A stretch of 41,594 nt of DNA from CALAMD01 sp035301345 (GCA_035301345.1 DATGUM010000010.1:1-41594), one strand, 5' to 3'; positions 7,962-17,071 are shown, counted from the first letter of the stretch. Numbers and translations are program-made. The notes: generated from the letters alone by a model not told the origin.

Positions 7962-8435
7962 TTACTCGTTATCAACGATGGCTAAACAATTCGTTAACAC
8001 ATCATCTTTCATAATAAAACTATAATTTCTATTCGTTTTAATATTTTCTGGAAATGACGCTACTAACGATGGGCCCTCTGTTTCTAAATAATTGTCCCGC
8101 TTAGTAAGCGATACGATATTTGCCAAATAAACATTTTTAACGATTTCTTCCTTCTTTCCACTCACTTTATACTGAGCAACATAAGTTAAATCGCCCACTT
8201 CGCCACCTGTTTCCTCCATTACTTCACGTACAGCAGCTTCTTCAGCTGTTTCACCTGACTCAACTTTGCCACCCGGAAATTCTAACCCTCGTTCTTTATG
8301 GTTTGTAAGTAGCCACTTACTGTCATATCGACAAATCACCCATACGTGTTTAGGTTCTTGTGAAAATGGGTGATCTGAAAAGGATAGCTGTACATGATTG
8401 TTGTAATAATCTCTAAACGTTTTCACCACATTCAC
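7962..8435 (-). CDS. ytkD: Nudix hydrolase, YtkD family nucleoside triphosphatase
   Basis: Nudix hydrolase of 157 residues. The Nudix box is complete, from GGKVESGETAEEAAVRE to VMEETGG, around residues 55-78. YtkD of B. subtilis hydrolyses oxidised dGTP and other NTPs, so a nucleotide-pool sanitising role is likely; substrate specificity cannot be read here. The start is GTG at 8435, overlapping the menE stop in a GTGA junction, which indicates translational coupling. It therefore forms the last gene of the men operon, a place often held by menC in relatives. Its stop codon lies at the edge of the IS1182 remnant. Confidence 0.88.
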   Translation of the reverse strand: MNVVKTFRDYYNNHVQLSFSDHPFSQEPKHVWVICRYDSKWLLTNHKERGLEFPGGKVESGETAEEAAVREVMEETGGEVGDLTYVAQYKVSGKKEEIVKNVYLANIVSLTKRDNYLETEGPSLVASFPENIKTNRNYSFIMKDDVLTNCLAIVDNE

Positions 8436-9898
8436 TTCCTTCTTACTTCGTCAGTTTGTCTTAATTTATACTTCATTATTTTGTTAGAAGCATTTCTAGG
8501 CAACTCATCAATAAAAATGATTTCTTTCGGTAACTTATAAGTCGCTAGTTTTCGTTTTAAAAACGTCAAAATATCTTTTTCCTTTAGGTTGTTCACTTGA
8601 ACGACGAACGCTACTGGGACTTGCCCCCACTTATTATCAGCCTGACCGACAACTGCTACGTCTAGCACACCATCAATTTGCATAATCGCATGTTCAACTT
8701 CTGACGGATAAATATTTTCCCCTCCGGAAATAATTAAGTCTGTCCTTCTGTCAACGACGTATAAAAATCCATCTTCATCTAAATACCCTAAATCTCCCGT
8801 TCGCAACCATTCGTCAACAAAAGATTCTTCAGTCGCTCGTTCATTTTTATAATATCCGTTTGTAACCATCGGTCCTTTAACGCAAACTTCCCCTATCCCG
8901 TCTGCATCTTTATGTAATATGTTAACTTCCGCTGGAAAAAGTGGTTTGCCTGAACTACCGATTTTTTTTAGGGCATCTGCAAATGCTAGTGTCACTATTT
9001 GTGAGGACGTTTCAGTCATTCCGTACGATTGAATCACGCGTATATGTTTACTTTTTGCTTCAAGTAGGAGTTGCTCTGGACAAGAACCTCCCCCTAGCAA
9101 CATGTAGCGGAACGTATTAGGATATGTTTCTTGCTCTAAATCTGCTAACAATTGCTGCAACATAACTGTCACGACTGAAACAATTGTAATTTTTCTCTCA
9201 ATAATTAATCGATTCACACGACTCGCTTCAAAGGATTCTACTAAAAAAGTAGACATCCCATAAATAACACTTTTTAAAAATATTGATAAACCACCTACGT
9301 GGAATATCGGTAACATCGCCAACCATTTATCATCTGTATGAAGTCCTGTATTTAGTGAAGAACTAATCGCGCTCCACCAATGATTGCCATACGTATGAAC
9401 GACACCTTTTGGATGACCTGTCGTTCCGGACGTGTAAATAATGGTCATTGGGTCTGTTAATTGAATATGTTCTAATAAGTCGGTTGTTGTTTCAACTTCG
9501 CACATCACGTCGCTAAATGACAAGACTTTATACGCTGATTGCATGTTTTCGTAATCATTTAAATGAATATCTTTTCCTGTTAAAACGAAAGTCACGTTCG
9601 CATCGTTTAGTTGATAAAGCAACTCCGCTTCTGTTAGTCGTGCATTTAACATGACAGCTGTCGTATTTAAATAAGTCAGCGCATGGATCGTTACGATCAT
9701 TTGTAGTTCATTAAAAGATAATACACCTACGTGATCACCTTTTTTCACACCTATTGTTGAAAGTTTTCGTGCATATGATTGACTCATTTCTTCCAACTGT
9801 TTAAAAGTAATTGATTCACCTGTCTCTGTTTCAATAGCAACTTTATTTGGTGATAAGCTTGCTCGTTTCGTTAACCAGTGCGGCATCACTTGTCCCAT
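8432..9898 (-). CDS. menE: o-Succinylbenzoate-CoA ligase
   Basis: Activates o-succinylbenzoate with ATP and CoA in menaquinone synthesis. It is a member of the adenylate-forming ANL superfamily, 488 residues. The P-loop-like motif YTSGTTGHPKG lies near residues 155-165, GYGMTETSS-type sequence (QSYGMTETSS) in the middle, and the hinge region TGDLGYLDEDG near 366. The C-terminal PRNASNKIMKYKLR contains the catalytic lysine. The ATG start follows GAGGTGA. A hairpin lies between menB and menE, so menE and ytkD may be partly uncoupled from the upstream genes. Confidence 0.93.
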   Translation of the reverse strand: MGQVMPHWLTKRASLSPNKVAIETETGESITFKQLEEMSQSYARKLSTIGVKKGDHVGVLSFNELQMIVTIHALTYLNTTAVMLNARLTEAELLYQLNDANVTFVLTGKDIHLNDYENMQSAYKVLSFSDVMCEVETTTDLLEHIQLTDPMTIIYTSGTTGHPKGVVHTYGNHWWSAISSSLNTGLHTDDKWLAMLPIFHVGGLSIFLKSVIYGMSTFLVESFEASRVNRLIIERKITIVSVVTVMLQQLLADLEQETYPNTFRYMLLGGGSCPEQLLLEAKSKHIRVIQSYGMTETSSQIVTLAFADALKKIGSSGKPLFPAEVNILHKDADGIGEVCVKGPMVTNGYYKNERATEESFVDEWLRTGDLGYLDEDGFLYVVDRRTDLIISGGENIYPSEVEHAIMQIDGVLDVAVVGQADNKWGQVPVAFVVQVNNLKEKDILTFLKRKLATYKLPKEIIFIDELPRNASNKIMKYKLRQTDEVRRK

Positions 9899-9928
9899 GT
9901 AGTCACCTCACGTCATTTTATTAATCAT

Positions 9929-9967
9929 GGAAAAATGGACTATCTCATTCTACTGAAATAGTCCATT
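9929..9967 (-). terminator. Hairpin between menB and menE, possible partial terminator
   Basis: AATGGACTAT (9967-9958 on the minus strand) pairs perfectly with ATAGTCCATT (9943-9934) and is followed by TTTTTCC. The U-run is short, so read-through into menE is plausible. Confidence 0.6.
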
Positions 9968-9978
9968 GTCAATTTTAC

Positions 9979-10797
9979 TTATGGGAAACGCGGGAATTGA
10001 TCGAAGTTAGGATCGCGTTTTTCTTTAAATGCGTCGCGCCCCTCTTTCGCTTCATCTGTCGTATAGTACATAAGCGTTGCATCTCCAGCAAACTGCTGAA
10101 GTCCTGCTAAACCATCTGTAGCCGCGTTAAATGACGCTTTTAACATACGAATAGCTGTCGATGATTTTGATAAGATTTCACTACACCATTGAACAGTTTC
10201 TTTTTCAAGTTCTTCTAGCGGTACGACTTTATTAACGAGTCCCATCTCATAAGCTTCTTCTGCATTATATTGACGGCATAAATACCAAATTTCGCGGGCA
10301 CGTTTCTGGCCGACCATCTCAGCTAATAAGCCAGCACCGTATCCTGCATCAAAGCTACCTACTTTCGGTCCAGTTTGTCCAAACACTGCATTATCTGCAG
10401 CAATCGTTAAATCAGATACGATATGTAGTACGTGTCCACCACCAATTGCGTACCCCGCAACCATAGCAATAACTGGCTTAGGAATTGTACGAATGAGTCG
10501 TTGTAAATCTAAAACATTCAAACGTGGGACATGGTCGTCTCCCACGTAACCTCCGTGACCTCGAACTGATTGGTCTCCTCCTGAACAAAACGCTTTTCCA
10601 CCAGCACCTGTTAAAATAACAACACCAATTGATGAATCATCGCGTGCATCCGCAAACGCATCAATCATTTCATTTACTGTTAACGGTGTAAATGCATTAT
10701 GTTTTTCCGGACGGTTCATCGTCACTTTAGCAATTCCATTATATTTTTCATAAATAATTTCTTCATAATCTCTTACTTTTTCCCATTGAACTGTCAT
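9979..10797 (-). CDS. menB: 1,4-Dihydroxy-2-naphthoyl-CoA synthase
   Basis: Crotonase-fold enzyme that cyclises o-succinylbenzoyl-CoA to 1,4-dihydroxy-2-naphthoyl-CoA. At 272 residues it has the standard length. MenB hallmarks are present: CSGGDQSVRGHGGY near residues 72-85, the oxyanion-hole stretch AGYAIGGGHVLH near 113-124, the segment GQTGPKVGSFDAGYG near 140-154, and the C-terminal RDPNFDQFPRFP tail. It is the fourth gene of the men operon, 15 bases after menH, and is followed by a hairpin. Confidence 0.97.
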   Translation of the reverse strand: MTVQWEKVRDYEEIIYEKYNGIAKVTMNRPEKHNAFTPLTVNEMIDAFADARDDSSIGVVILTGAGGKAFCSGGDQSVRGHGGYVGDDHVPRLNVLDLQRLIRTIPKPVIAMVAGYAIGGGHVLHIVSDLTIAADNAVFGQTGPKVGSFDAGYGAGLLAEMVGQKRAREIWYLCRQYNAEEAYEMGLVNKVVPLEELEKETVQWCSEILSKSSTAIRMLKASFNAATDGLAGLQQFAGDATLMYYTTDEAKEGRDAFKEKRDPNFDQFPRFP

Positions 10798-10812
10798 TTT
10801 AAAAAATCCTCC

Positions 10813-11619
10813 CTATTCGTTATAACGATTAATAAACGATAATACTATCTTACCAAACTTCTCAGGATGTTCCACATGAATCGCATGACCGGCATTTTCA
10901 ACGACAGTTGTTTTTACTGAAGAAAGCTGTTCAGCCATTTTTTCATTCGTCGCAACAAACTTTTCATCCGTTGCACCGACAATAAGGTGAACAGGAATGT
11001 TTAGCGAAGGTAATCTCTCCCAATAAGACTTCTGCTTTCCCGTTCCGATCGTTCGTAAAGATTGAGAAAGTCCTCGTACTGTCTGACTTAGCCGTTCTTT
11101 TCTTATCGCATCAATCGTATGGCTACTTAATGCTTTTTGTGTCTGAAACAGAGGTATATTTTCCCAGTAGTGAACGAACGATTTTATGCCTTCTTCTTCA
11201 ATTTTTCGCGCAAGTTTTTCATCAGTAATTTGTCTCTCTTCTCTCGCTTGTTCATTATTAATTCCTGGTGATGCACTTTCTAATGTTAATGAAAGAATCG
11301 TTTCTGGGTACTCATTTGCAAACGCTAAAGCTACTCGCCCTCCCATTGAATAACCGAGTATGTGCCATTTTTTTATCTGCATGATTTCCATCAATTGCCG
11401 CAACTCACTCATGAGATCATCCATTGAATCAACAGAACCTTCTGTTTGTCCGTGACCAGGAAGATCAATCGCTATAACTGTATATTTCTTCGCCCAATCA
11501 GCTATAAATGGTTGCCATGTGTTTCGACTACCCGTAAATCCGTGCAATAACAATAGAACTGGTCCTTCTCCTTGCATGTGATAAGCGAATGTTAATTTAT
11601 CCGTTCCCAGTCGATTCAT
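10813..11619 (-). CDS. menH: 2-Succinyl-6-hydroxy-2,4-cyclohexadiene-1-carboxylate synthase
   Basis: Alpha/beta-hydrolase that eliminates pyruvate from SEPHCHC to form SHCHC in menaquinone synthesis. 268 residues. The oxyanion loop HGFTGSRNTW lies near residues 26-35. The nucleophile elbow GYSMGG supplies Ser near residue 98. The acid is likely the Asp in VGATDEK, and the base His is in NAGHAIHVEHPE near the C-terminus. Its ATG overlaps the menD stop by four bases, so the two are translationally coupled. The men context separates it from other hydrolases of the fold. Confidence 0.92.
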   Translation of the reverse strand: MNRLGTDKLTFAYHMQGEGPVLLLLHGFTGSRNTWQPFIADWAKKYTVIAIDLPGHGQTEGSVDSMDDLMSELRQLMEIMQIKKWHILGYSMGGRVALAFANEYPETILSLTLESASPGINNEQAREERQITDEKLARKIEEEGIKSFVHYWENIPLFQTQKALSSHTIDAIRKERLSQTVRGLSQSLRTIGTGKQKSYWERLPSLNIPVHLIVGATDEKFVATNEKMAEQLSSVKTTVVENAGHAIHVEHPEKFGKIVLSFINRYNE

Positions 11620-13370
11620 TCGTTATAATCCTTTAAAATATTCTGTACGTGTTTTGTCGTTTCTTCCCAAAATGTGTCGTGCCACAATTTATTTTCATAC
11701 CGATCTGTCACAACTTCAATGACGTGTAACTTGTCTCTCTTTTTTGAATCATTTAAGAGATTGACTAATTCTTCATTTGTCGTCGGTTGACTATATATTC
11801 CACGATACATGCGAACAACATGTTCAAAATCAATGTTTAAAGGCGTTCCATAAAGCTTTTCAAAATGTTTTTCTTCTTTACTCTGTGGTAAAAAAGAGAA
11901 AATGCCGCCTCCATTATTGTTTATCAGAATGATGGTCAGTGGGATATCATACTGCATCGCTATATGTAGCCCTGTTAAATCATGATAGAAAGATAAATCT
12001 CCAATAATTAACGTCGTCGGGTCTTCACTTTTAGCAGCTACTCCAATAGCTGACGATGTGACACCATCTATTCCACTCACCCCACGGTTCCCGTACACAC
12101 GTAAACGAGAATCATTAGTCGTTAGCAAGGAATCCACATCTCGAATGGCCATACTATTTGCGACAAATAACGATGAACGTTGTTCGAGTTGATTTAAAAC
12201 GGTTTTAACCGCAGTGCCTTCAGTTAACTGATCGGCATTTAATTGTTCAATCACTTGCTTTGAAGCGCCATTTAGTTGTTGCCATAATTTAAGCCAATGA
12301 TCGTTTCTTTCCTTTTCTTTTAATCGATCGTGCAACTCATGACATATAGATGATACGTTAGCAAACACAAGCTCTGCTGCACTGTTTAACGGAAGCCGGT
12401 AACCACTGTCTTCTTCAATAATGAGCTGTATCGCTTCATCATTAGCCTCAATATAAAGTGACGCCATTTTTGATACTGGCATCGCACCGAAACGAATAAT
12501 AACGTCTGGCTCTAACGATTGGCGAACACTTTCTGAACGTAAGATTGTGTCATACGTTTCAATCACACAATGTTTATCGTGTGATCCTACTCTAATATTT
12601 GCGAGAGGATCAGCTAAAATTGGTGCATTGATTACGTCAGCCAATTGCGTGATAGATTCTGCTTCATCTGAATTGATCCCCGGACCACAAATGATAATAA
12701 CTTTTTTATTTTCAGCTAACAAGCGTGATATATGTATGAACTGGTCTTCTGATAAGCGCTTTACTCCTGAATAAAGTGGATGATGTGCGCGTCGCTTCTT
12801 TTCACCCCACATATCTTCAATTGAAAAATCTGGAACGAGTGGTTCACGAAACGGAAAATTCAAATGTACAGGTCCAGCATTTGCTGCTGTCGCTTCAATG
12901 ATTGTCCGCGCCGCTTTACTACGCACATAATTAAGCATCGATTCGCTACTTTCTGGGAGTGCCATTTCATGAAACATTTTCACGTAATCATGAAAAAGTT
13001 TCACTTGATCAATCGCTTGTGGCGCTCCGTTATCACGTAACTCATGCGGACGATCTGTCGTTAGAACAATCAGCGGCACACGGCTTTGTTTCGCTTCTGT
13101 AATCGCCGGGAAGTAATTGACTGCTGCTGTACCCGATGTACATAGCAAAGCAACAGGTTTGTTCGTCTGCTTCGCCATTCCTAAAGCAAAATAAGCGGCT
13201 GAACGCTCATCGACGACAACCCATTCATTAATTCCTTCATGTTCGCACATTGTAAGCGCGAGTGGTGTAGACCTTGAACCTGGAGAAATAACGACATCAG
13301 TTAATCCGCTATTAACGAGTTCATCTACAAAATGACCACAATACTTTGTCAGTTGCTCCGTATGATTCAT
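11616..13370 (-). CDS. menD: SEPHCHC synthase (2-succinyl-5-enolpyruvyl-6-hydroxy-3-cyclohexene-1-carboxylate synthase)
   Basis: Thiamine-diphosphate enzyme joining isochorismate and 2-oxoglutarate, the first step dedicated to menaquinone. 584 residues. The N-terminal SPGSRSTPLALT and VDERSAAYFALG segments are MenD hallmarks; the conserved glutamate that activates ThDP lies in the latter. The ThDP/Mg-binding region GDLSFYHDLTGLH lies near residue 455, followed by NNNGGGIFSFLPQ. The gene overlaps menF upstream and menH downstream by four bases each, giving tight coupling. Confidence 0.96.
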   Translation of the reverse strand: MNHTEQLTKYCGHFVDELVNSGLTDVVISPGSRSTPLALTMCEHEGINEWVVVDERSAAYFALGMAKQTNKPVALLCTSGTAAVNYFPAITEAKQSRVPLIVLTTDRPHELRDNGAPQAIDQVKLFHDYVKMFHEMALPESSESMLNYVRSKAARTIIEATAANAGPVHLNFPFREPLVPDFSIEDMWGEKKRRAHHPLYSGVKRLSEDQFIHISRLLAENKKVIIICGPGINSDEAESITQLADVINAPILADPLANIRVGSHDKHCVIETYDTILRSESVRQSLEPDVIIRFGAMPVSKMASLYIEANDEAIQLIIEEDSGYRLPLNSAAELVFANVSSICHELHDRLKEKERNDHWLKLWQQLNGASKQVIEQLNADQLTEGTAVKTVLNQLEQRSSLFVANSMAIRDVDSLLTTNDSRLRVYGNRGVSGIDGVTSSAIGVAAKSEDPTTLIIGDLSFYHDLTGLHIAMQYDIPLTIILINNNGGGIFSFLPQSKEEKHFEKLYGTPLNIDFEHVVRMYRGIYSQPTTNEELVNLLNDSKKRDKLHVIEVVTDRYENKLWHDTFWEETTKHVQNILKDYNE

Positions 13371-14758
13371 CCTTTATCCCCCATTGCTTGTAACATCGGT
13401 GAAAACTTAACGATCGTCTCTTCATACTCCAGATCCATCTCTGAATCTTTCATAATTCCTCCACCAGCAAAAAGCGATGCTTCATTTCCTTGGAATAAGC
13501 CTGAACGAATAGCGACGATAAATTCACTATTTGCATTGCTATCCATCCAACCGATTGGCGCTCCGTACCATCCACGATCAAGTGATTCATATTCTCTTAT
13601 AAATGACAAGGAAACATCTGCTGGCTCACCACCAAGAGCTGGTGTCGGATGTAAACGCTTGACAATATCAAGGACAGACGTCGTTCTTTTCAACCGTGCT
13701 TTTACAGGTGTGTATAAATGTTGTAAATTTTTCAATGGTAAAACGACTGGTTTTTTTTCAATATGCACTGTTGCACAATATGGCGTAATACTTTTTCGAA
13801 TCATATCGACAACATACGCATGTTCCTCTAAATTTTTTGCGTCATGTAATAAATTATTTCGAATCATTAAATCTTCTTCAATTGTCTTTCCGCGAGGGAA
13901 TGTGCCTGCTAAACATGTCGATAACAATTCATCACCAGTAATTTTCACAAGTCTCTCAGGCGTCGCCCCTACAAAACAACTGTCATTTTGTTCATAAGCG
14001 AAGATATAGCAATCTGATTGATTATTTATTAGTTCATTAAGCAGCGTACTTATCTCCGCGCCTTTATTCATTTGAATGCGCATCTCTCTTGCGATAACTA
14101 TTTTTTTCGCACGTTGCAAACGAATCTCTTTTCGTGCACGTTTTACCGTTTCAGACCATTCTGAAACAGCTAGCTCATTCTTTTGAATAACTTCTGCTTG
14201 TTTCGGTAAATTTACGCGTTCAGACATTAATCGACTAGCCTTTACTGACAAATCTTCAACGACTTGATTGCTATCCATTTCCTCCGTCACTCGTATCGTA
14301 GTCGTTAAATATGTCTTTCCATTCACTTTTGTCAATAGAAATGTAGGTATAACAAAATGTCCGTCTGCATAATCTTTCCACACGTCCGTTTTCGGTTTTT
14401 TCGGATCGAATGTAAAGCCGCCAACATTCACGATACCAGTTCCCTTTTCTTTATACGGGTTATGAATAACTGCATCACGAACGAGCTGCTCCCAGCAATT
14501 CTTCGTTTGCTCAAATGCATCACCAGTATCACTTGTCGAAACGAATGCACTTCCTACACCAGCAAACGAAAAATCTTTTGCCGCACTCATCCAAAAATAT
14601 CTATTTTCATTCATATATTTTGCTGCTTCAAAAAAATGGATGATTGATAAATCATTCACCATTTCTGTCATACTCACTAATTGCCGTTCATTATTTTTCT
14701 GTTTTGCCTTTTTTATGAGAGATACGAACATCTCTTCTTTAGTATCAATCATTTCCAT
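13367..14758 (-). CDS. menF: Isochorismate synthase, menaquinone-specific
   Basis: Converts chorismate to isochorismate at the head of the menaquinone pathway. The 463 residues belong to the chorismate-utilising (anthranilate synthase component I-like) family. The C-terminal domain shows AGTFPRGKTIEED, HPTPALGGEP with the catalytic region and YGAPIGWMD, as in isochorismate synthases. The ATG follows a clear GGAGG, and a promoter with 17-base spacing lies at 14792-14820. It is the first gene of the men operon. DhbC-type paralogues share the fold, but the context supports the menaquinone role. Confidence 0.93.
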   Translation of the reverse strand: MEMIDTKEEMFVSLIKKAKQKNNERQLVSMTEMVNDLSIIHFFEAAKYMNENRYFWMSAAKDFSFAGVGSAFVSTSDTGDAFEQTKNCWEQLVRDAVIHNPYKEKGTGIVNVGGFTFDPKKPKTDVWKDYADGHFVIPTFLLTKVNGKTYLTTTIRVTEEMDSNQVVEDLSVKASRLMSERVNLPKQAEVIQKNELAVSEWSETVKRARKEIRLQRAKKIVIAREMRIQMNKGAEISTLLNELINNQSDCYIFAYEQNDSCFVGATPERLVKITGDELLSTCLAGTFPRGKTIEEDLMIRNNLLHDAKNLEEHAYVVDMIRKSITPYCATVHIEKKPVVLPLKNLQHLYTPVKARLKRTTSVLDIVKRLHPTPALGGEPADVSLSFIREYESLDRGWYGAPIGWMDSNANSEFIVAIRSGLFQGNEASLFAGGGIMKDSEMDLEYEETIVKFSPMLQAMGDKG

Positions 14759-14791
14759 TATGCCTCCGTAAAACTTCGCACTTATACTACT

Positions 14792-14820
14792 ATTTTATGC
14801 TCTTTTTCATTCTTTCACAA
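14792..14820 (-). promoter_or_regulatory. Promoter of the men operon
   Basis: Minus-strand TTGTGA (14820-14815) and TAAAAT (14797-14792) with a 17-base spacer, about 30 bases before menF. Confidence 0.65.
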
Positions 14821-14861
14821 GGAATTGAGCACAATTTAATTTTTCTATTTAATTCACCAAT

Positions 14862-14898
14862 AAAAAAAGGATTACATTTACGTTCATAAATGTAATCC
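14862..14898 (-). terminator. Terminator of ribU
   Basis: GGATTACATTTA and TAAATGTAATCC form a perfect 12-bp stem around a six-base loop; on the minus strand it is followed by TTTTTTTATT. It separates ribU from the co-directional men operon. Confidence 0.92.
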
Positions 14899-14941
14899 TC
14901 ACATTATTCTTATAAAATACTAGTTAATTTTCTCTATCATT

Positions 14942-15532
14942 TTAAGAAGCGACGTTTGCTTGCTTTTGTTCAACCCACGTTCGCATACGTACAAAGACAG
15001 GTACGAAAAATGCTCCAACGATTATTCCTTTAATGATGTTAAATGGTAAAATACCGAAAATCACCGTGAATCGTTTGACACTTTCAATTTTCATTTCTTC
15101 CATTCCCATAAACCATGCATAGATAGGTAATAGAACGACGTAATTAAGTACACTCATCCCTATCGCCATAATAATTGTTCCTGTAATTAATCCAGATACG
15201 ATACTCTTAATCGTCTTTGAACGGTGGTAAAAAATTGACACTGGTAATACGAATAGTGATGCTGCAATAAAGTTTGCTAAAACACCGACTGGCCCGCCAC
15301 TTCCAATGAGTAAATAAAGGACATTTTTAATCGCAATGACGATAACACCCGCTAAAGGTGAAAAAATAAGCCCTGCGAGTAACGCTGGAATGTCACCGAA
15401 ATCTACTTTCAAATAACCTGGTAGTGCCGGTAATGGGAACTGTATTAAGAACAACAAGAATGAAATTGTCCCTAATAGTGAAAAAATAATAATCTTTAAT
15501 AACTGCGATGATTGCACTGAACGTTGCATCAT
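14942..15532 (-). CDS. ribU: Riboflavin ECF transporter S component RibU
   Basis: Membrane substrate-binding subunit of an energy-coupling-factor transporter for riboflavin, working with a shared EcfA/A'/T module encoded elsewhere. About 196 residues with five to six hydrophobic segments. The motif FPLPALPGYLKVDFGDIPALLAG near residues 28-50 is typical of RibU. An FMN riboswitch directly upstream makes riboflavin the expected substrate. Three starts are possible in a row (TTG 15535, ATG 15532, ATG 15529); AAGGAGG at 15545-15539 favours ATG 15532. Monocistronic, closed by the terminator at 14862-14898. Confidence 0.93.
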   Translation of the reverse strand: MMQRSVQSSQLLKIIIFSLLGTISFLLFLIQFPLPALPGYLKVDFGDIPALLAGLIFSPLAGVIVIAIKNVLYLLIGSGGPVGVLANFIAASLFVLPVSIFYHRSKTIKSIVSGLITGTIIMAIGMSVLNYVVLLPIYAWFMGMEEMKIESVKRFTVIFGILPFNIIKGIIVGAFFVPVFVRMRTWVEQKQANVAS

Positions 15533-15613
15533 CAATCTCCTCCTTCATCATTCACATCGATCCGTATCTCATTGATGAAGGATAAGCCGATCCGTTAAAA
15601 TAAAATATAAAAA

Positions 15614-15638
15614 CCCTAAAACAAAGAATGTTTTAGGG
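15614..15638 (-). terminator. Expression-platform terminator of the FMN riboswitch
   Basis: CCCTAAAACA and TGTTTTAGGG form a perfect ten-base stem with a five-base loop, followed by TTTTTATATTTTA on the minus strand. It lies between the FMN aptamer and ribU. Confidence 0.92.
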
Positions 15639-15708
15639 CATCATTTTATAGGACGATAGACTTTATTTCTGTACACAAACGTACAGATATTAAAATCTAT
15701 GGCTCGAC

Positions 15709-15846
15709 ATCTTCTCCCATCCAGACTTTAACTGTCGGCTCTGGAATTACACCAGATCAACTATAAAATGAAACATTTTATAGGTCACGGGCTTCATACA
15801 TTATGTATGTTACCGTCGGTCGGGAATTTCACCCTGCCCCGAAAAT
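15709..15846 (-). ncRNA. FMN (RFN) riboswitch controlling ribU
   Basis: The minus-strand RNA shows the RFN core in order: TTCGGGGCAGGGTGAAATTC, then GACCGACGG, AAGCCCGTGACC, TTGATCTGGTGTAATTCCAG, AGCCGACAGTTAAAGTC and GGATGGGAGAAGAT. P1 is closed by ATTTTC (15846-15841) and GAAGAT (15714-15709). The variable P4 extension is a perfect ten-base hairpin (15783-15774 with 15770-15761). A terminator and ribU follow. Confidence 0.97.
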
Positions 15847-15872
15847 TCGAATCGATATGTTGTTATGGTTAA

Positions 15873-15901
15873 ATAATATATCATCTATTTAATTTTTGCA
15901 A
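15873..15901 (-). promoter_or_regulatory. ribU promoter
   Basis: Minus-strand TTGCAA (15901-15896) and TATTAT (15878-15873) with a 17-base spacer, just upstream of the FMN aptamer. Confidence 0.7.
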
Positions 15902-16028
15902 GCGAATTGACTATAAATTATCTGAATGTTTTCATTATACTTTAAATCTTGCTGTACCATATGTTTTACAACGTGATAAGAATAAAGTAACATTTATATT
16001 AAATATATCTTTTATAGGAGGCTTTTTT

Positions 16029-16583
16029 ATGTCATTAAACGATTCATTTGCAAGTGGGTTAACCCCAGAACAATATATTGCTACGCTCACAGATCATAAA
16101 GATGCTTTTCATACGATTGAAAATAACTTTTCTGTTCAGTCAGATGACCCCTTTATTAAACAACTAAAGGATAAAAACATTCGTGTCATTAGTTTAGCTG
16201 AACCATGGTGTGGACATTGTATGTTAAATATTCCTGTACTATTAAATACTGCAAAAACTGCAGGTATAGACGTTCGTTTTTTACTACGCGATGAAAACCT
16301 AGACGTAATGGATAAATACTTAACGAATGGCAATCGCGTAATCCCTATTTTTATTTTCATTGATGAAGCTGGTAATGAAGTTGCTCAGTGGGGACCTTTA
16401 GCGCCGTTCACGAAATCACGAACAGATGAATTAAGAAAAGACTTACCTGCAAAAGACAATCCAACGTACAAAGAAAAGTTTAAAGTTTTTGCAACGAATC
16501 TCAGTAAAGAATTCGCCGAGAATAGTGATTTTGCAAACAAAGTATATGAAGATATTAAGCATACTGTCAGCAAAGCATTATAA
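16029..16583 (+). CDS. Thioredoxin-family protein with a WCGHC site
   Basis: A 184-residue cytosolic protein with a thioredoxin fold and no signal peptide or membrane segment. The active-site motif is AEPWCGHCMLNIPVL near residues 60-74, so both redox cysteines are present. The cis-proline loop is NRVIPIFIFID near 101-111, followed by WGPLAP. It belongs to a widespread, poorly characterised Firmicutes thioredoxin-like family; a thiol-reductase role is inferred from the CxxC motif and no substrate is known. The ATG follows a strong AGGAGG. It is divergent from ribU and has no operon partner. Confidence 0.8.
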   Translation: MSLNDSFASGLTPEQYIATLTDHKDAFHTIENNFSVQSDDPFIKQLKDKNIRVISLAEPWCGHCMLNIPVLLNTAKTAGIDVRFLLRDENLDVMDKYLTNGNRVIPIFIFIDEAGNEVAQWGPLAPFTKSRTDELRKDLPAKDNPTYKEKFKVFATNLSKEFAENSDFANKVYEDIKHTVSKAL

Positions 16584-16681
16584 AATACGTATAAAATAAA
16601 GGCGTTTTATTGCTTCTAACAACTAACTGTAGTAACATAAATAAATGTGTAAAATTTAATTACTACTAGGAGTTGTTTTAG

Positions 16682-17071
16682 ATGTCGAATAATATCGTTG
16701 AGCAAGAAATTGTTACTGGAAAAGTTACAGGCATTCAGCCTTATGGAGCATTCGTTGAAGTTGCTGAAAATAAACAAGGATTAGTTCACATATCAGAAGT
16801 GACACATGATTTCGTACAAGATATTAATGAACACCTTAAAGTTGGAGACGAAGTAAAAGTTAAAATTTTATCGATTGATGAAGATAAAAACAAAATCTCT
16901 TTATCCATTCGCGCAACAGAAGAAGCACCAAAGAAAGCTCGTCCAAAAAGAAAGCCAGCTGTTCAAGCAGTTAGTGCAGACAATGAAGATTCAGGATTCA
17001 ACGTCTTAAAAGATGAATTAGAAGCATGGCTTGGACAATCGGAAGAACGAGAAAAAGCTTTTAAAAAATAA
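16682..17071 (+). CDS. yugI: S1-domain RNA-binding protein (YugI / general stress protein 13)
   Basis: A 129-residue protein. Residues about 10-78 form one S1 domain, with the typical GKVTGIQPYGAFVEV, GLVHISEV and GDEVKVKILSIDEDKNKISLS pattern. A short basic linker (KKARPKRKP) and an acidic tail containing LEAWLGQSEE follow, as in YugI/GSP13. In B. subtilis this protein associates with ribosomes and is stress-induced. The ATG follows AGGAGT. It precedes patB as in B. subtilis but is separated from it here by two terminators and about 440 bases. Confidence 0.88.
   Translation: MSNNIVEQEIVTGKVTGIQPYGAFVEVAENKQGLVHISEVTHDFVQDINEHLKVGDEVKVKILSIDEDKNKISLSIRATEEAPKKARPKRKPAVQAVSADNEDSGFNVLKDELEAWLGQSEEREKAFKK

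Noticed and set aside
13332..13997. A 221-codon plus-strand frame inside menF
   Set aside because: It is fully antisense to the conserved C-terminal domain of menF, with no promoter or ribosome site.
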